Shown here in pieces: positions 8,899-17,355 of a DNA stretch of 64,000 nucleotides. Position numbers and translations under genes: made by a program. The stretch spans positions 347,489-411,488 of the forward strand of contig BPKO01000003.1 of the NCBI GenBank assembly GCA_026005175.1, read 5' to 3'. The first letter of the stretch is position 1, and each line of letters starts with the position of its first letter. This DNA comes from Candidatus Tectimicrobiota bacterium. Lineage in GTDB: Bacteria; Tectomicrobia; Entotheonellia; Entotheonellales; Entotheonellaceae. A model generated the notes under the pieces. It was not told the origin of the DNA. It worked only from the letters and a program-made list of their open reading frames with translations, and made no database searches.

Positions 8899-11312
8899 CG
8901 TTCAGCGCGCGGCTGGATGGCAGAAAACTGCTCGCGGTCGAGGCGGTGGATGTCGCGGCGCAGGTCTGGGGGTGGGGTGGCCGCGGGGGTCGGCTGGGTG
9001 CCGTCGACAAAGGCCTCAAACAGCGTCGGTTCCTGGGTGGCGGCGGTGGCCAGCCGGCCGCTTTGCGCTTCGATGCGCACGAAGCGCACCCCGGGCGGAG
9101 CGGGAAAATCGGTGATGGGCTGCTCTTTTACCGCCTCGCGCATGAAGTCGAGCCAGATGGGGCTTGCCACCCGCCCGCCGGTCTCGCGATAGCCCAGGGT
9201 GGTGCGGTCGTCCATGCCCACCCACACCCCGGCCAGCAGCTCCGGGGTGTAGCCGATGAACCAGGCGTCGCGGAACTCGTTGGTGGTTCCCGTCTTGCCT
9301 GCCGCCGGGCGGCCCAGGGCGCGCACGCGGCGCCCGGTGCCGTGCTCGATCACCCCTTGCAGCAGGCTGGTCATGACGTAGGCCAGCTCCGGGGACATGG
9401 CCCGGCGCGCCTGTGGCAAATGCTCCTCCAGCACCTTGCCGTGGCGGTCGACGATGCGGGTGATGAACAGCGGCGGCACGTACATGCCGGCGTTGGCAAA
9501 GACGCCGTAGGCGGCGGCCAGCTCGAGGAGGGTAACGTCCGAGGCGCCCAGCGCCAGGGAGAGATACGGGGCAAGCGGGCTGGTGATGCCCAGGCGGCGG
9601 GCGTAAGCCAGCACCGCCGGCACGCCGATTTTGTCTGCCACCCGCACCGTCACCAGGTTGCGCGAATGGGCCAAGGCGGTGCGCAGCGTCGTTGGCCCGT
9701 AAAACTTCTCCGAGTAGTTCTCCGGCTTCCAGTAGGTGTCGGGCTCTGCCCCTGGCTTGACCACCGGCGCGTCGATCACGATCGAGGCCGGCGTCATGCC
9801 AGCCTCGAGGGCCGCGGCGTAAACGATCGGCTTGAACGCCGAGCCCGGCTGCCGCTGCGCCTGCACAGCGCGGTTGAACTGGCTGCGGGCAAAGTCATAC
9901 CCGCCCACCATGGCCAGCACTTCCCCGGTGCCCACTTCCATGGCCACCAGCGCGCCTTCCACGGCCGGCTCCTGCTCCAGGAAGAGGCGGTGCGCCTTGC
10001 CGGCGGGATCGACCGCCAGCACCCGTACCGCGATGACGTCGCCGCGCTGGAAGATCTCCTCGGCTCGCAGCGGCCGGCGCCAGGCATAGTCCTGCTGCAG
10101 GTTCGCCTCCCGCACCCAGGCAAACCCTTCGGCGGGAAGCAGGCCGCGGCCGGCTTTCACCGCCACCACCACTTCGTCGGGGTGCACCTCGAGCACCACC
10201 CCGGGCAAGACCTCGCCCACGCGCACCGTGGGATCGCCGTCGGGCATGGTGACCGCCTGAATGCGCGCCGCATCTACTGCCGCCTCGCCGGTCAGCACCA
10301 GGCGCTTAAGTGGCCCGCGATAGCCGCGGCGCTTGTCAATAGCCCGCAAGCCCTCACGCAGCGCCCGCTCTGCCGCCTGCTGCAAGCGCAAGTCCAGGGT
10401 GGTATGCACGGCGAAGCCGCCGCGGTAAAGCGCCGTGGCGCCATAGTGCTCTTCGAGGTACTGGCGCACGTACTCGACAAAATAGGGGGCCTGCCGGGCA
10501 GGCTCCGGCTTGGGGCGCAGAACCAGGGGCGCTTGCTGTGCTGCCTGCGCCTGCGCCGCGGTGATGTAGCCCTCTTCCACCATGCGCCGCAGCACGTGAT
10601 CGCGCCGCTTGCGGCTCAGCTCCGGGTTGACCAGCGGCGAGTAGCGGTTGGGCGCCCGCGGCAGCCCGGCAATCAGCGCCGCTTCGCTGAGGGTGAGCTC
10701 GCTAACCGACTTGCCAAAGTAGGTCTGTGCTGCCGCTTCCACCCCATAGGCGTTGTGGCCGTAAAAGATCTGGTTCAGGTACATCTCCAGGATCTGGTCC
10801 TTGCTAAAGCGCCGCTCGATGCGCAGGGCCAGGATGACTTCTCGCAGCTTGCGCTTCAGGGTGCGCTCGCGGGTAAGAAACAGGGTGCGTGCCAGCTGCT
10901 GGGTGATGGTGCTCGCCCCTTCGCGCACTTCTCCGGCACGCAGGTTGGTCCACAGCGCCCGCAGGATGCCCAGCACGTCAATGCCGTGGTGGGTGTAGAA
11001 ACGGCTGTCCTCTACGGCGACGGTGGCCTGGCGCAGGGGCTGCGGGATGGCCTCCAGCGGGACGAGAAAGCGCTTTTCGACGAAGAAATCGGCTAGGGGC
11101 TGGCCGTGGCGGTCGTAGACGGTGGTCACCAGGCTGGGCTGGTAGCGGGTCAGCTCCTCGACGCTGGGCAAATCGGCGGCAAGCTCCCGGTACAGCGCCA
11201 GTGCCGCCACGAGGCCGCCCAGCAAGCCGAGGCCTGCCAGCAAGGCGCTGCCCCACAGCAGGAAACGTAGAAGCCGCCGCGGGCGGTCGTTGGGAGCGCC
11301 GGTCTCTCTCAT
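8895..11312 (-). CDS. mrcA: Penicillin-binding protein 1A, bifunctional transglycosylase/transpeptidase
   Basis: Class A PBP of 805 aa that polymerises and cross-links peptidoglycan in the periplasm. A membrane anchor lies at about 15-40. The GT51 domain carries EDSRFYTHHG (101-110), GASTITQQLAR (132-142) and EMYLNQIFYG. An OB-like insertion separates it from the transpeptidase domain with the serine in QPGSAFKP near 490, the SRN triad and GKTGTTNEF near 673. The gene is last in the minus-strand run and converges on the LpoA-like gene, its plausible activator. Confidence 0.95.
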   Translation of the reverse strand: MRETGAPNDRPRRLLRFLLWGSALLAGLGLLGGLVAALALYRELAADLPSVEELTRYQPSLVTTVYDRHGQPLADFFVEKRFLVPLEAIPQPLRQATVAVEDSRFYTHHGIDVLGILRALWTNLRAGEVREGASTITQQLARTLFLTRERTLKRKLREVILALRIERRFSKDQILEMYLNQIFYGHNAYGVEAAAQTYFGKSVSELTLSEAALIAGLPRAPNRYSPLVNPELSRKRRDHVLRRMVEEGYITAAQAQAAQQAPLVLRPKPEPARQAPYFVEYVRQYLEEHYGATALYRGGFAVHTTLDLRLQQAAERALREGLRAIDKRRGYRGPLKRLVLTGEAAVDAARIQAVTMPDGDPTVRVGEVLPGVVLEVHPDEVVVAVKAGRGLLPAEGFAWVREANLQQDYAWRRPLRAEEIFQRGDVIAVRVLAVDPAGKAHRLFLEQEPAVEGALVAMEVGTGEVLAMVGGYDFARSQFNRAVQAQRQPGSAFKPIVYAAALEAGMTPASIVIDAPVVKPGAEPDTYWKPENYSEKFYGPTTLRTALAHSRNLVTVRVADKIGVPAVLAYARRLGITSPLAPYLSLALGASDVTLLELAAAYGVFANAGMYVPPLFITRIVDRHGKVLEEHLPQARRAMSPELAYVMTSLLQGVIEHGTGRRVRALGRPAAGKTGTTNEFRDAWFIGYTPELLAGVWVGMDDRTTLGYRETGGRVASPIWLDFMREAVKEQPITDFPAPPGVRFVRIEAQSGRLATAATQEPTLFEAFVDGTQPTPAATPPPDLRRDIHRLDREQFSAIQPRAER

Positions 11313-11328
11313 GGCAGGCTCGCTCTGC

Positions 11329-12024
11329 TTATCGCAGGCCCAGCTCGCGCTGGATGCACTGCATGTCGTGCCACACCGCCCGCTTGGCCTGCGGATTGCG
11401 CAGCAGGTAAGCGGGGTGGTACGTGGGCATCACTTTTACCTCGCCCAGGCTGTGGAAGCGACCGCGCAAGCGGGTGATTTTCTCGTCGGTGCGCAGCAGC
11501 GTCTGGGCGGCAAAGGTGCCCAGGGCGCAGATCACGCGCGGCCGCAGGCAAGCCAGCTGCGCTTCGAGCAGGGGGCGGCAGGCGGCGATTTCGTCGGGCA
11601 GCGGGTTGCGGTTGTGCGGCGGCCGGCACTTCACCACGTTGAGAATGTAAACCTGCTCGCGCCGCAAGCCGATGGCCTCGATGATGCGCGTCAGCAGCTC
11701 CCCGGCCGGCCCCACAAAGGGCTCTCCCCGGCGGTCTTCTTCATAGCCGGGCGCTTCGCCCACGAACACCAGCGAGGCTGCCGGATCGCCCACCCCAAAG
11801 ACCACCTGGGTTCGCGTCTGGTGCAGGCGGCAGTTGCGGCACGCCCGCGCCACTTCGGCCAGCTGCTGCAAGCGCTGCGCCGCGTCGGCAGGGGGCGGCG
11901 CGGCCGCCACGGCGGCCTGTGGCCTTGGCGGCCGCAGCGGCAGGTCCTCGACACCCAGCAGCTGCAAGTACTCGAGATAGCGGCGCAAGGCAGCAGCCGC
12001 TTCCGCCACGGTCGCGTGCGGCAT
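11329..12024 (-). CDS. Uracil-DNA glycosylase, family 4 (Fe-S type)
   Basis: 231-aa base-excision repair enzyme that removes uracil from DNA. Motif A reads GEAPGYEEDRRGEPFVG, motif B is in PTYHPAYLLRN, and the iron-sulphur ligands are provided by CRNCRLH near residue 62 and KCRPPHNRNP. An N-terminal extension of about 45 residues rich in Ala/Pro resembles the family members fused or related to DNA polymerase. It starts 3 nt after coaBC ends and is probably co-transcribed. Confidence 0.93.
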   Translation of the reverse strand: MPHATVAEAAAALRRYLEYLQLLGVEDLPLRPPRPQAAVAAAPPPADAAQRLQQLAEVARACRNCRLHQTRTQVVFGVGDPAASLVFVGEAPGYEEDRRGEPFVGPAGELLTRIIEAIGLRREQVYILNVVKCRPPHNRNPLPDEIAACRPLLEAQLACLRPRVICALGTFAAQTLLRTDEKITRLRGRFHSLGEVKVMPTYHPAYLLRNPQAKRAVWHDMQCIQRELGLR

Positions 12025-12027
12025 CGC

Positions 12028-13245
12028 TTAGCTCCGTGCCTTCTGCGCCAGCAGCGCCTGCACCCGGTCCAGAATGCACGCCGCGAGCTGCTTCTTGCTC
12101 ATGGTGGGCAGCTCCTCCACCTGGCCGCTGGCGTGCAGGATGCGTACCCGATTGAAGTCGCTGGCAAAGCCCAGCGTGGGGTCGGTAACGTCGTTGGCCA
12201 CGATGAAGTCGAGGTGCTTTTTCTGGAGCTTCTCCTGGGCGTGGCGCAGCAAGTCCTGCGTTTCGGCAGCAAAGCCCACCAGGATGCGCTCGCCTTTCTG
12301 AGCGCCCAGCTCGGCCAGGATGTCGGGGTTGCGCTCCAGCTCGATCACCACCGCCGCTTCGTCTTTCTTGACCTTGTGCGTGGCCACCGCCTTGGGGCGA
12401 AAGTCGGCCACCGCCGCCGTCTTGATCACCACGTGCGCTGCCGGGGCATGGGCCAGCACCGCCTCCCGCATCTCCAGCGCGGTGCGCACCCGCACACACT
12501 CCACCCCAGGGGGCGCTTCCAGGTGGGTGGGCCCGGTTACCAGCACCACGCGGGCACCGCGCCGCTGCGCCAGCTCGGCAATGGCAAAACCGGTCTTGCC
12601 CGAAGAGCGGTTGGAGATATGGCGCACGGGATCGATGGGCTCTTGTGTGGGGCCGGCGGTCACCAGCACCACTTTGCCGGCCAGCGCCGAGGCCTCCTGC
12701 AAGCAGGCCGCCACTTCCTGCACCAGCGCCGCGGGGTCGAGGCTCCACGCCGCCTCTTCCCCCTCGGGCAGCGCCGGCTCGGCCTGCTCGTAAAGCACCA
12801 TGCCTGCCTCGCGCAGCCGCCGCAAGTTGTGCTGCACCAGCGGGTGCTGGTAGGCAGGGGCTTTTCCCGGAAAAGCCACCACGGTGAGGCCGCGGTGCAG
12901 CAGCGCCGCCCGCACCAGGGGCTCGTCGGCACACGCGGTGGCCAGCTTGGCCAGCAGGGCGGGCGTGGCTGGCACCACCACCAGGGCGTCGAGCCCGCGC
13001 ACCAGCGCTTCTAAAGGACGAAACGCCGTGCCCTGGAGCAGGCCATAGGGCTGGTCGGCGGGGATCACTTCCTCACTGGTCAGGCTCTGAAACGTCAGGG
13101 CGGGGACAAAGGCCTCGGTTTCCGCGCTCAGCACCACGCGCACGCGGGCGCCCGCCCGCTGCAAGGCCCGCAGCACCTCCACGGCGAGCCATGCCAGGGG
13201 CCCACCGCCGGCACCCAGAAGCACGTGCTTGTGCTGGAGCATCAC
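12028..13245 (-). CDS. coaBC: CoaBC-like protein with degenerate CoaC half
   Basis: 405 aa, the usual CoaBC length. The CoaB (phosphopantothenate-cysteine ligase) half is well preserved: VTAGPTQEPIDPVRHISN, SSGKTGFA, AAVADFRP, ERNPDILAELG, VGFAAET and the KK pair in LQKKHLDFIVANDV. The N-terminal CoaC (decarboxylase) half keeps the flavoprotein framework but lacks the catalytic residues. The histidine of the HIEL motif is proline (TAFRPLEAL, residue 77), PAMN is PGKA (126-129), and there is no cysteine in the region of the ACG...GRM clamp. Ligase activity is likely; decarboxylation by this protein is doubtful. It overlaps gmk by 4 nt (ATGA). Confidence 0.85.
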   Translation of the reverse strand: MMLQHKHVLLGAGGGPLAWLAVEVLRALQRAGARVRVVLSAETEAFVPALTFQSLTSEEVIPADQPYGLLQGTAFRPLEALVRGLDALVVVPATPALLAKLATACADEPLVRAALLHRGLTVVAFPGKAPAYQHPLVQHNLRRLREAGMVLYEQAEPALPEGEEAAWSLDPAALVQEVAACLQEASALAGKVVLVTAGPTQEPIDPVRHISNRSSGKTGFAIAELAQRRGARVVLVTGPTHLEAPPGVECVRVRTALEMREAVLAHAPAAHVVIKTAAVADFRPKAVATHKVKKDEAAVVIELERNPDILAELGAQKGERILVGFAAETQDLLRHAQEKLQKKHLDFIVANDVTDPTLGFASDFNRVRILHASGQVEELPTMSKKQLAACILDRVQALLAQKARS

Positions 13246-13889
13246 CCGTCCTCGGTGGCAGGGGTGGCGGCCTGGAGGAGGCCGCTTACCAGGGCACAGC
13301 CCACGCGCCGCACGCGATGGCGCTCGGCGACGACGATCGCCCGCAGCACCGCCACCGCTTTGGCCAGCTCGTCGTTGACCACCACGTAGTCGTACTCAGT
13401 ATAGTGCGCCAGCTCTTGGCGGGCAACCGCCAGGCGCCGGGCCACCGCGGCCGGCGACTCCGAACCGCGCTGCTGCAGCCGCGCCCGCAGCACCTCCCAC
13501 GAGGGGGGAAGGACGAAGACAAACACCGCGTCGAGGCCGGCCGCCCGCAGCTGTGCTGCCCCCTGCACGTCGATGGCCAGCAGCACGTCCTTGCCGGCGT
13601 GGGTGGCGGCTTCGACTTGCTGGCGCGAGGTGCCGTACCACTCCCCGTGCACTTCGGCCCACTCCAGGAAGTCTCCGGCAGCCACGTGCTGGCGAAATAC
13701 CTCGCGCGACACAAAGTAGTACTCCCGCCCGTGGCGCTCCCCGGGCCGTGGCGGCCGCGTGGTATACGAGACAGACTGCACCACGTCGTCCAGCTCGGCC
13801 ACCAGGCGCTGGCAGAGGGACGTCTTGCCCGCGCCCGAGGGGGCGGAAACCACAAACAGCACGCCGCGGCGCGTCGGTGTCTTGTCCAT
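13242..13889 (-). CDS. gmk: Guanylate kinase
   Basis: 215 aa; converts GMP to GDP. The P-loop is SAPSGAGKTSLC (residues 14-25). The GMP-binding region has SVSYTTRPPRPGE and DFLEWAEVHGEWYGT, and the lid includes a RxQQRGSES-like stretch. It lies between yicC (21 nt) and coaBC (ATGA overlap). In many proteobacteria rpoZ sits between gmk and coaBC; it is absent here. Confidence 0.95.
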   Translation of the reverse strand: MDKTPTRRGVLFVVSAPSGAGKTSLCQRLVAELDDVVQSVSYTTRPPRPGERHGREYYFVSREVFRQHVAAGDFLEWAEVHGEWYGTSRQQVEAATHAGKDVLLAIDVQGAAQLRAAGLDAVFVFVLPPSWEVLRARLQQRGSESPAAVARRLAVARQELAHYTEYDYVVVNDELAKAVAVLRAIVVAERHRVRRVGCALVSGLLQAATPATEDG

Positions 13890-13910
13890 GCGGTGCTCCT
13901 GCCGGCGCCG

Positions 13911-14786
13911 CTACTCGATATTCTGGATCTGCTCGCGCATTTTTTCGAGCTCGCTTTTGAGGTCTACCACCTGCTGGGAAAGCAAGGCGTCGTTGCCTTT
14001 GGCCCCGATGGTATTCACCTCGCGGTGCATTTCCTGCACCAGGAAGTCCAGCTTGCGCCCCACCGGCCCGGCCTCGGCCAGCAGGCGCTCGCACGCCGCC
14101 ACGTGCGAGGCGAGGCGGGTGAGCTCTTCGGCAATGTCGGCGCGCTCGGCAAACAGCACCACCTCCTGGGCCAGCCGCTCGGCCGCCACGGGCACCTCGG
14201 GGAAGAGCTCCTGCAGGCGCTGCTGCAGCCGCTGGCGGTACTCGGCAACCACCACCGCGCTGCGCTGGCGAAGGGCTTCCAGGTGCGCGGCGACGGTGCG
14301 CAGGCGCTCCTGCAGGTCGCGGCGGAGGAACTCCCCTTCCTGGGCGCGCATGGCACACAGGGCCTGCAGGGCCTCACGTAACCCCTGGGCCAGCACCTCC
14401 CACAGCGCCTCGAGGTCGGCCGTTGCCTCTTCCACCCGCAAAATGTCGCGCAGGCCAAGCACCAAGGCGAGGTCGACGGTGCCCGGCAGCTGCAAGGCCT
14501 CCTGGAGCTGCTGCAAGGCCTGGCAGTACTGGCGGGCCAGAGCCACGTCGAGCGCCAGGGTGCGGCCGCTGCCGCCGCTGTCCTGGGGCACGACGCGCAC
14601 TTCCACCCGCCCCCGCGTCACGTAAGTAGCAATGAGCTGGCGCATGCGGGGCTCCAGCGGGGCATAGGTGGGGGGGCAGCGCAGGGCGATATCGAGAAAG
14701 CGGTGGTTGACCGAGCGCACTTCCACCAGCAAGGCCAAGTCGCCTTGCCGCACTTCGCTGCGGCCATAGCCAGTCATGCTGTGCAT
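13911..14786 (-). CDS. yicC: YicC family endoribonuclease
   Basis: 291 aa. Typical ends are present: N-terminal MHSMTGYGRSEV with LLVEVRSVNHRFLDI, and C-terminal KLDFLVQEMHREVNTIGAK followed by VVDLKSELEKMREQIQNIE. YicC/YloC proteins are oligomeric endoribonucleases; E. coli YicC affects the sRNA RyhB. The gene starts the yicC-gmk-coaBC-udg-mrcA order and is separated from the upstream secreted protein by 15 nt, suggesting one transcript. Confidence 0.93.
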   Translation of the reverse strand: MHSMTGYGRSEVRQGDLALLVEVRSVNHRFLDIALRCPPTYAPLEPRMRQLIATYVTRGRVEVRVVPQDSGGSGRTLALDVALARQYCQALQQLQEALQLPGTVDLALVLGLRDILRVEEATADLEALWEVLAQGLREALQALCAMRAQEGEFLRRDLQERLRTVAAHLEALRQRSAVVVAEYRQRLQQRLQELFPEVPVAAERLAQEVVLFAERADIAEELTRLASHVAACERLLAEAGPVGRKLDFLVQEMHREVNTIGAKGNDALLSQQVVDLKSELEKMREQIQNIE

Positions 14787-14801
14787 GGCGCTCGCTCCGT
14801 G

Positions 14802-15677
14802 CTAGCTGTCCTGGCCGCTTTCCGCGGCTTGGCGCGCTGCCTGCAGCACGGGAAGCACGCGCGCGGCAAGCTGCCGGGCCGCTTTCTCCAGCGCCTGCCG
14901 GCGCGCCAGCACCGCATCGCCGTGCAGCACCGTGGTTTCGACTTGCTCGCGGGCAAGCGCTTGCGTGGCGCCGGCGGCAAACACGGCAAGGGTGGCGGTG
15001 GCTTGCACCGCATGCAAGGCCAGGCCGGCCACCTGGCTCTGGAGCTCGTGCGCTTCGGCCTGACTAAGTAGCACGAAGTCCACCCCTTTCTCCTGCCCTT
15101 CCTGCAAAACCCGCGCTTCCGGCAGGGCCTCTGTCGCGGCAGTAACCTCAAAGCCCTGCTCGCCGAGGGCCGAGCGCAGCACGCTCGCCACCACCCCCGG
15201 CAGAGCAGCGGCAAGGCCACCTCCCTCGCCCGGCGCCTCGCGCACCGCCAGCAGCACCCGCCCGCGCTGCCGCTGCGTCAGCCCCAAGGCGGTAAGACGA
15301 GCAGTGACGTCAGCGACCGCCACTTCGACCTCCAGCCCCATGCGGTAGACTTTCTGCCCCACGTCGGGGTATTCCCACAAGATACGGTAGCTGCGGATGT
15401 AGCGCAGGGTGCTGGCAAACAGCTCGCGCTCAAGCGTCTGGCGCCGCGCCAGCTGCACTTCGGGCGGCACCAGCTCGGCCACCACCCGCTCCAGCGCCTC
15501 GCGCAGGGCGCCCTCGAGGGCACGGCGGCGTGCGGCCGCCTCGTCGCGCCGCACGATGGCCCCCACCCCTTCCACCGTTTGCACCGCGGGCACGGCCAGC
15601 CCCGGGCTGGCAAGGAGCAGGACGGCGGCAAGCACGCCCAGCCAGGGCCGGACTCGCAGGCGACCGCCGCTGGCCAT
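14802..15677 (-). CDS. Secreted protein, FlgT N-domain-like, function unknown
   Basis: 291 aa from ATG 15677, which gives a clear signal peptide (LGVLAAVLLLASPGLAVPA). The mature start VEGVGAIVRRDEAAARRRAL resembles the FlgT_N/flagellar-assembly-T pattern, in which a short strand is followed by an Arg-rich helix. The remainder is alpha/beta with LRYIRSYRILWEYPDVGQ and a C-terminal Ala-rich helix. No flagellar gene is nearby, so a periplasmic or outer-membrane role not tied to motility is possible. It starts 4 nt after the RluB-type gene ends. Confidence 0.6.
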   Translation of the reverse strand: MASGGRLRVRPWLGVLAAVLLLASPGLAVPAVQTVEGVGAIVRRDEAAARRRALEGALREALERVVAELVPPEVQLARRQTLERELFASTLRYIRSYRILWEYPDVGQKVYRMGLEVEVAVADVTARLTALGLTQRQRGRVLLAVREAPGEGGGLAAALPGVVASVLRSALGEQGFEVTAATEALPEARVLQEGQEKGVDFVLLSQAEAHELQSQVAGLALHAVQATATLAVFAAGATQALAREQVETTVLHGDAVLARRQALEKAARQLAARVLPVLQAARQAAESGQDS

Positions 15678-15681
15678 GGGG

Positions 15682-16425
15682 CTACGACGCCTTCTTTTCC
15701 AGCTGGCAGACGCGGCGCAGGCGAGCCACCTCGTGGGCCTCCAGGTACCGGTAGGCCCCCGGCGGCAAGCCGGCAAGGGTGAGCGGTCCCATGGCCACGC
15801 GGATGAGCCGCTTGACCGTATGCCCGCCGCAGCGCTGCAGCATGCGGTGTACCTGGCGGTGCTTGCCCTCGTAGAGGGTGATGCGCAGCCAGCAAGACTT
15901 TTCTGCGCGCCGCACCACTTCCACGCCGGCCGGCAAAGTCTTGCCGTCTTCGAGCACCACGCCGCGCCGCAGGCGCTCTAGGTCCTTTTCGGCCACGATG
16001 CCCTGCACTTTCACCAGGTAGACGCGGGGAATGCGGTAGCGCGGGTGCAGCAAGCGAGCGGCCAGCTCACCGTCGTTGGTGAGCAGCAAGACCCCTTCGG
16101 AGTTGTAGTCGAGACGGCCGACGGGAAACAGGCGGCCAGGCTGGCGCTTGAGCAAGTCAAAGACGGTAGGGCGGCCGCGCTCGTCACGGCAGGTGGTCAC
16201 GCAGCCCCGGGGCTTGTGCAGCAGGAGATAGACCAGCGGCACTCGGGCTGCCACGCGGCGGCCATCGACTTTGACCACGTCGGCGTCGGGGTCCACTTTG
16301 GTGCCGAGCACGGTCACCGGGCGCGCGTTGACCGTCACCCGTCCCTGCCGGATGAGCGCCTCGGCCTGCCGCCGCGACGCCACCCCGGCGTGTGCCAGGA
16401 ACTTTTGCAACCGCATGGCCGGCAT
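15682..16425 (-). CDS. rluB: RluB-type pseudouridine synthase
   Basis: About 247 aa with an N-terminal S4 domain (MRLQKFLAHAGVASRRQAEAL) and the RsuA/RluB catalytic motif GRLDYNSEGVLLLTNDG, whose aspartate is the nucleophile. HKPRGCVTT precedes it and KHRQVHRML follows. RluB modifies U2605 of 23S rRNA and RsuA modifies U516 of 16S; sequence alone favours RluB. AGGAGG lies 11 nt before ATG 16425; a GTG at 16431 with 5-nt spacing is an equally plausible start. Confidence 0.9.
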   Translation of the reverse strand: MPAMRLQKFLAHAGVASRRQAEALIRQGRVTVNARPVTVLGTKVDPDADVVKVDGRRVAARVPLVYLLLHKPRGCVTTCRDERGRPTVFDLLKRQPGRLFPVGRLDYNSEGVLLLTNDGELAARLLHPRYRIPRVYLVKVQGIVAEKDLERLRRGVVLEDGKTLPAGVEVVRRAEKSCWLRITLYEGKHRQVHRMLQRCGGHTVKRLIRVAMGPLTLAGLPPGAYRYLEAHEVARLRRVCQLEKKAS

Positions 16426-16477
16426 GCGCACTTGCACCTCCTTTCTGGGGAGATTGTAGGAAGCGCGGGGTGGGGCG

Positions 16478-17260
16478 TCAACCGCCCGCCTCAGAAGCCG
16501 CGGGGTCAGAAGCCAGCAGCGCCAGCAAGCGCGCCGGGTGGTTCGTGAAAATCCCGTCTACCCCCCAGCCAAGCAGCCGGCGCATCTCGCGCGCTTTGTC
16601 CACGGTAAAAACGCGCACCGGAATGCCCGCAGCGCGCAGGGAAGCAAGCAGCCCCGCGGAGACGCCGTACTTGCTCAGGTGGAGCGCCTGCGCCCCCAGG
16701 CGCTCCAGCAGGGCCGGGGCTTCACGGGGGCAGCGGCGGCTGAGCAGCGCCAGGGCCACCTCGGGACAGCAGTCGCGGAAGGCGGCCAGCACCTCGGCAT
16801 CAAACGACGACACCACCACGCCGTGGCCGTAGCCGCTGCGGCGGATGACCTCGGCCACACGCTGCGCCAGCAGCGGCCGCGGCGTCTGCGTGCCGTTGAC
16901 TTTGATCTCCACGTTGACCCGCGCCTTGCCGGCGGCCAGGGCCAGCACTTCCTCCAGGGTGGGAATGCGCTCGCCGCGAAAGGCGGGAGCAAACCAGCTT
17001 CCGGCATCGAGGCGCCGCAGCTCTTGCCACGACAGCTGCGCCACCGCCCCGCGGCCGTCGGTGGTGCGGTCGACGCGGGCGTCGTGGATCACCACCACGG
17101 TGCCGTCCCGCGTGCACTGCACGTCGCACTCCAGCATGTCGACCCCCAGTGCCAAGGCGCGCAGGAAGGCCGCCCGGGTGTTTTCAGGACACTCCCCCGC
17201 CGCGCCGCGGTGGGCGATGACCAGCACGGAACGGCGCGGGGGAAGGGCGATTGCGGGCAC
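16478..17260 (-). CDS. ugpQ: Glycerophosphodiester phosphodiesterase, cytoplasmic UgpQ type
   Basis: 260 aa from GTG 17260 (GGAG about 7 nt upstream). It hydrolyses glycerophosphodiesters to glycerol-3-phosphate and an alcohol. The GDPD signatures are VIAHRGAAGECPENTRAAF, LECDVQCTRDGTVVVIHD and VNVEIKVNGT, supplying the catalytic histidines and metal-binding Glu/Asp, with a terminal VDGIFTNHPARLL. There is no signal peptide when this start is used; an in-frame ATG at 17341 would add an unconserved tail reaching the selA promoter region. Confidence 0.9.
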   Translation of the reverse strand: MPAIALPPRRSVLVIAHRGAAGECPENTRAAFLRALALGVDMLECDVQCTRDGTVVVIHDARVDRTTDGRGAVAQLSWQELRRLDAGSWFAPAFRGERIPTLEEVLALAAGKARVNVEIKVNGTQTPRPLLAQRVAEVIRRSGYGHGVVVSSFDAEVLAAFRDCCPEVALALLSRRCPREAPALLERLGAQALHLSKYGVSAGLLASLRAAGIPVRVFTVDKAREMRRLLGWGVDGIFTNHPARLLALLASDPAASEAGG

Positions 17261-17290
17261 GAGGGTGGCTCCGGATGAGGCGCTGGCGTT

Positions 17291-17320
17291 TTGGCGCCTT
17301 GCACTATACAATACATAGCG
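17291..17320 (+). promoter_or_regulatory. Possible promoter of selAB
   Basis: TTGGCG (17291-17296) and TATACA (17315-17320) with an 18-nt spacer lie 36 nt upstream of the selA GTG, in the gap to the divergent GDPD gene. Confidence 0.4.
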
Positions 17321-17355
17321 CGGCAAGGCACGGTTTTGCAACGGGAGGAGGTGTG

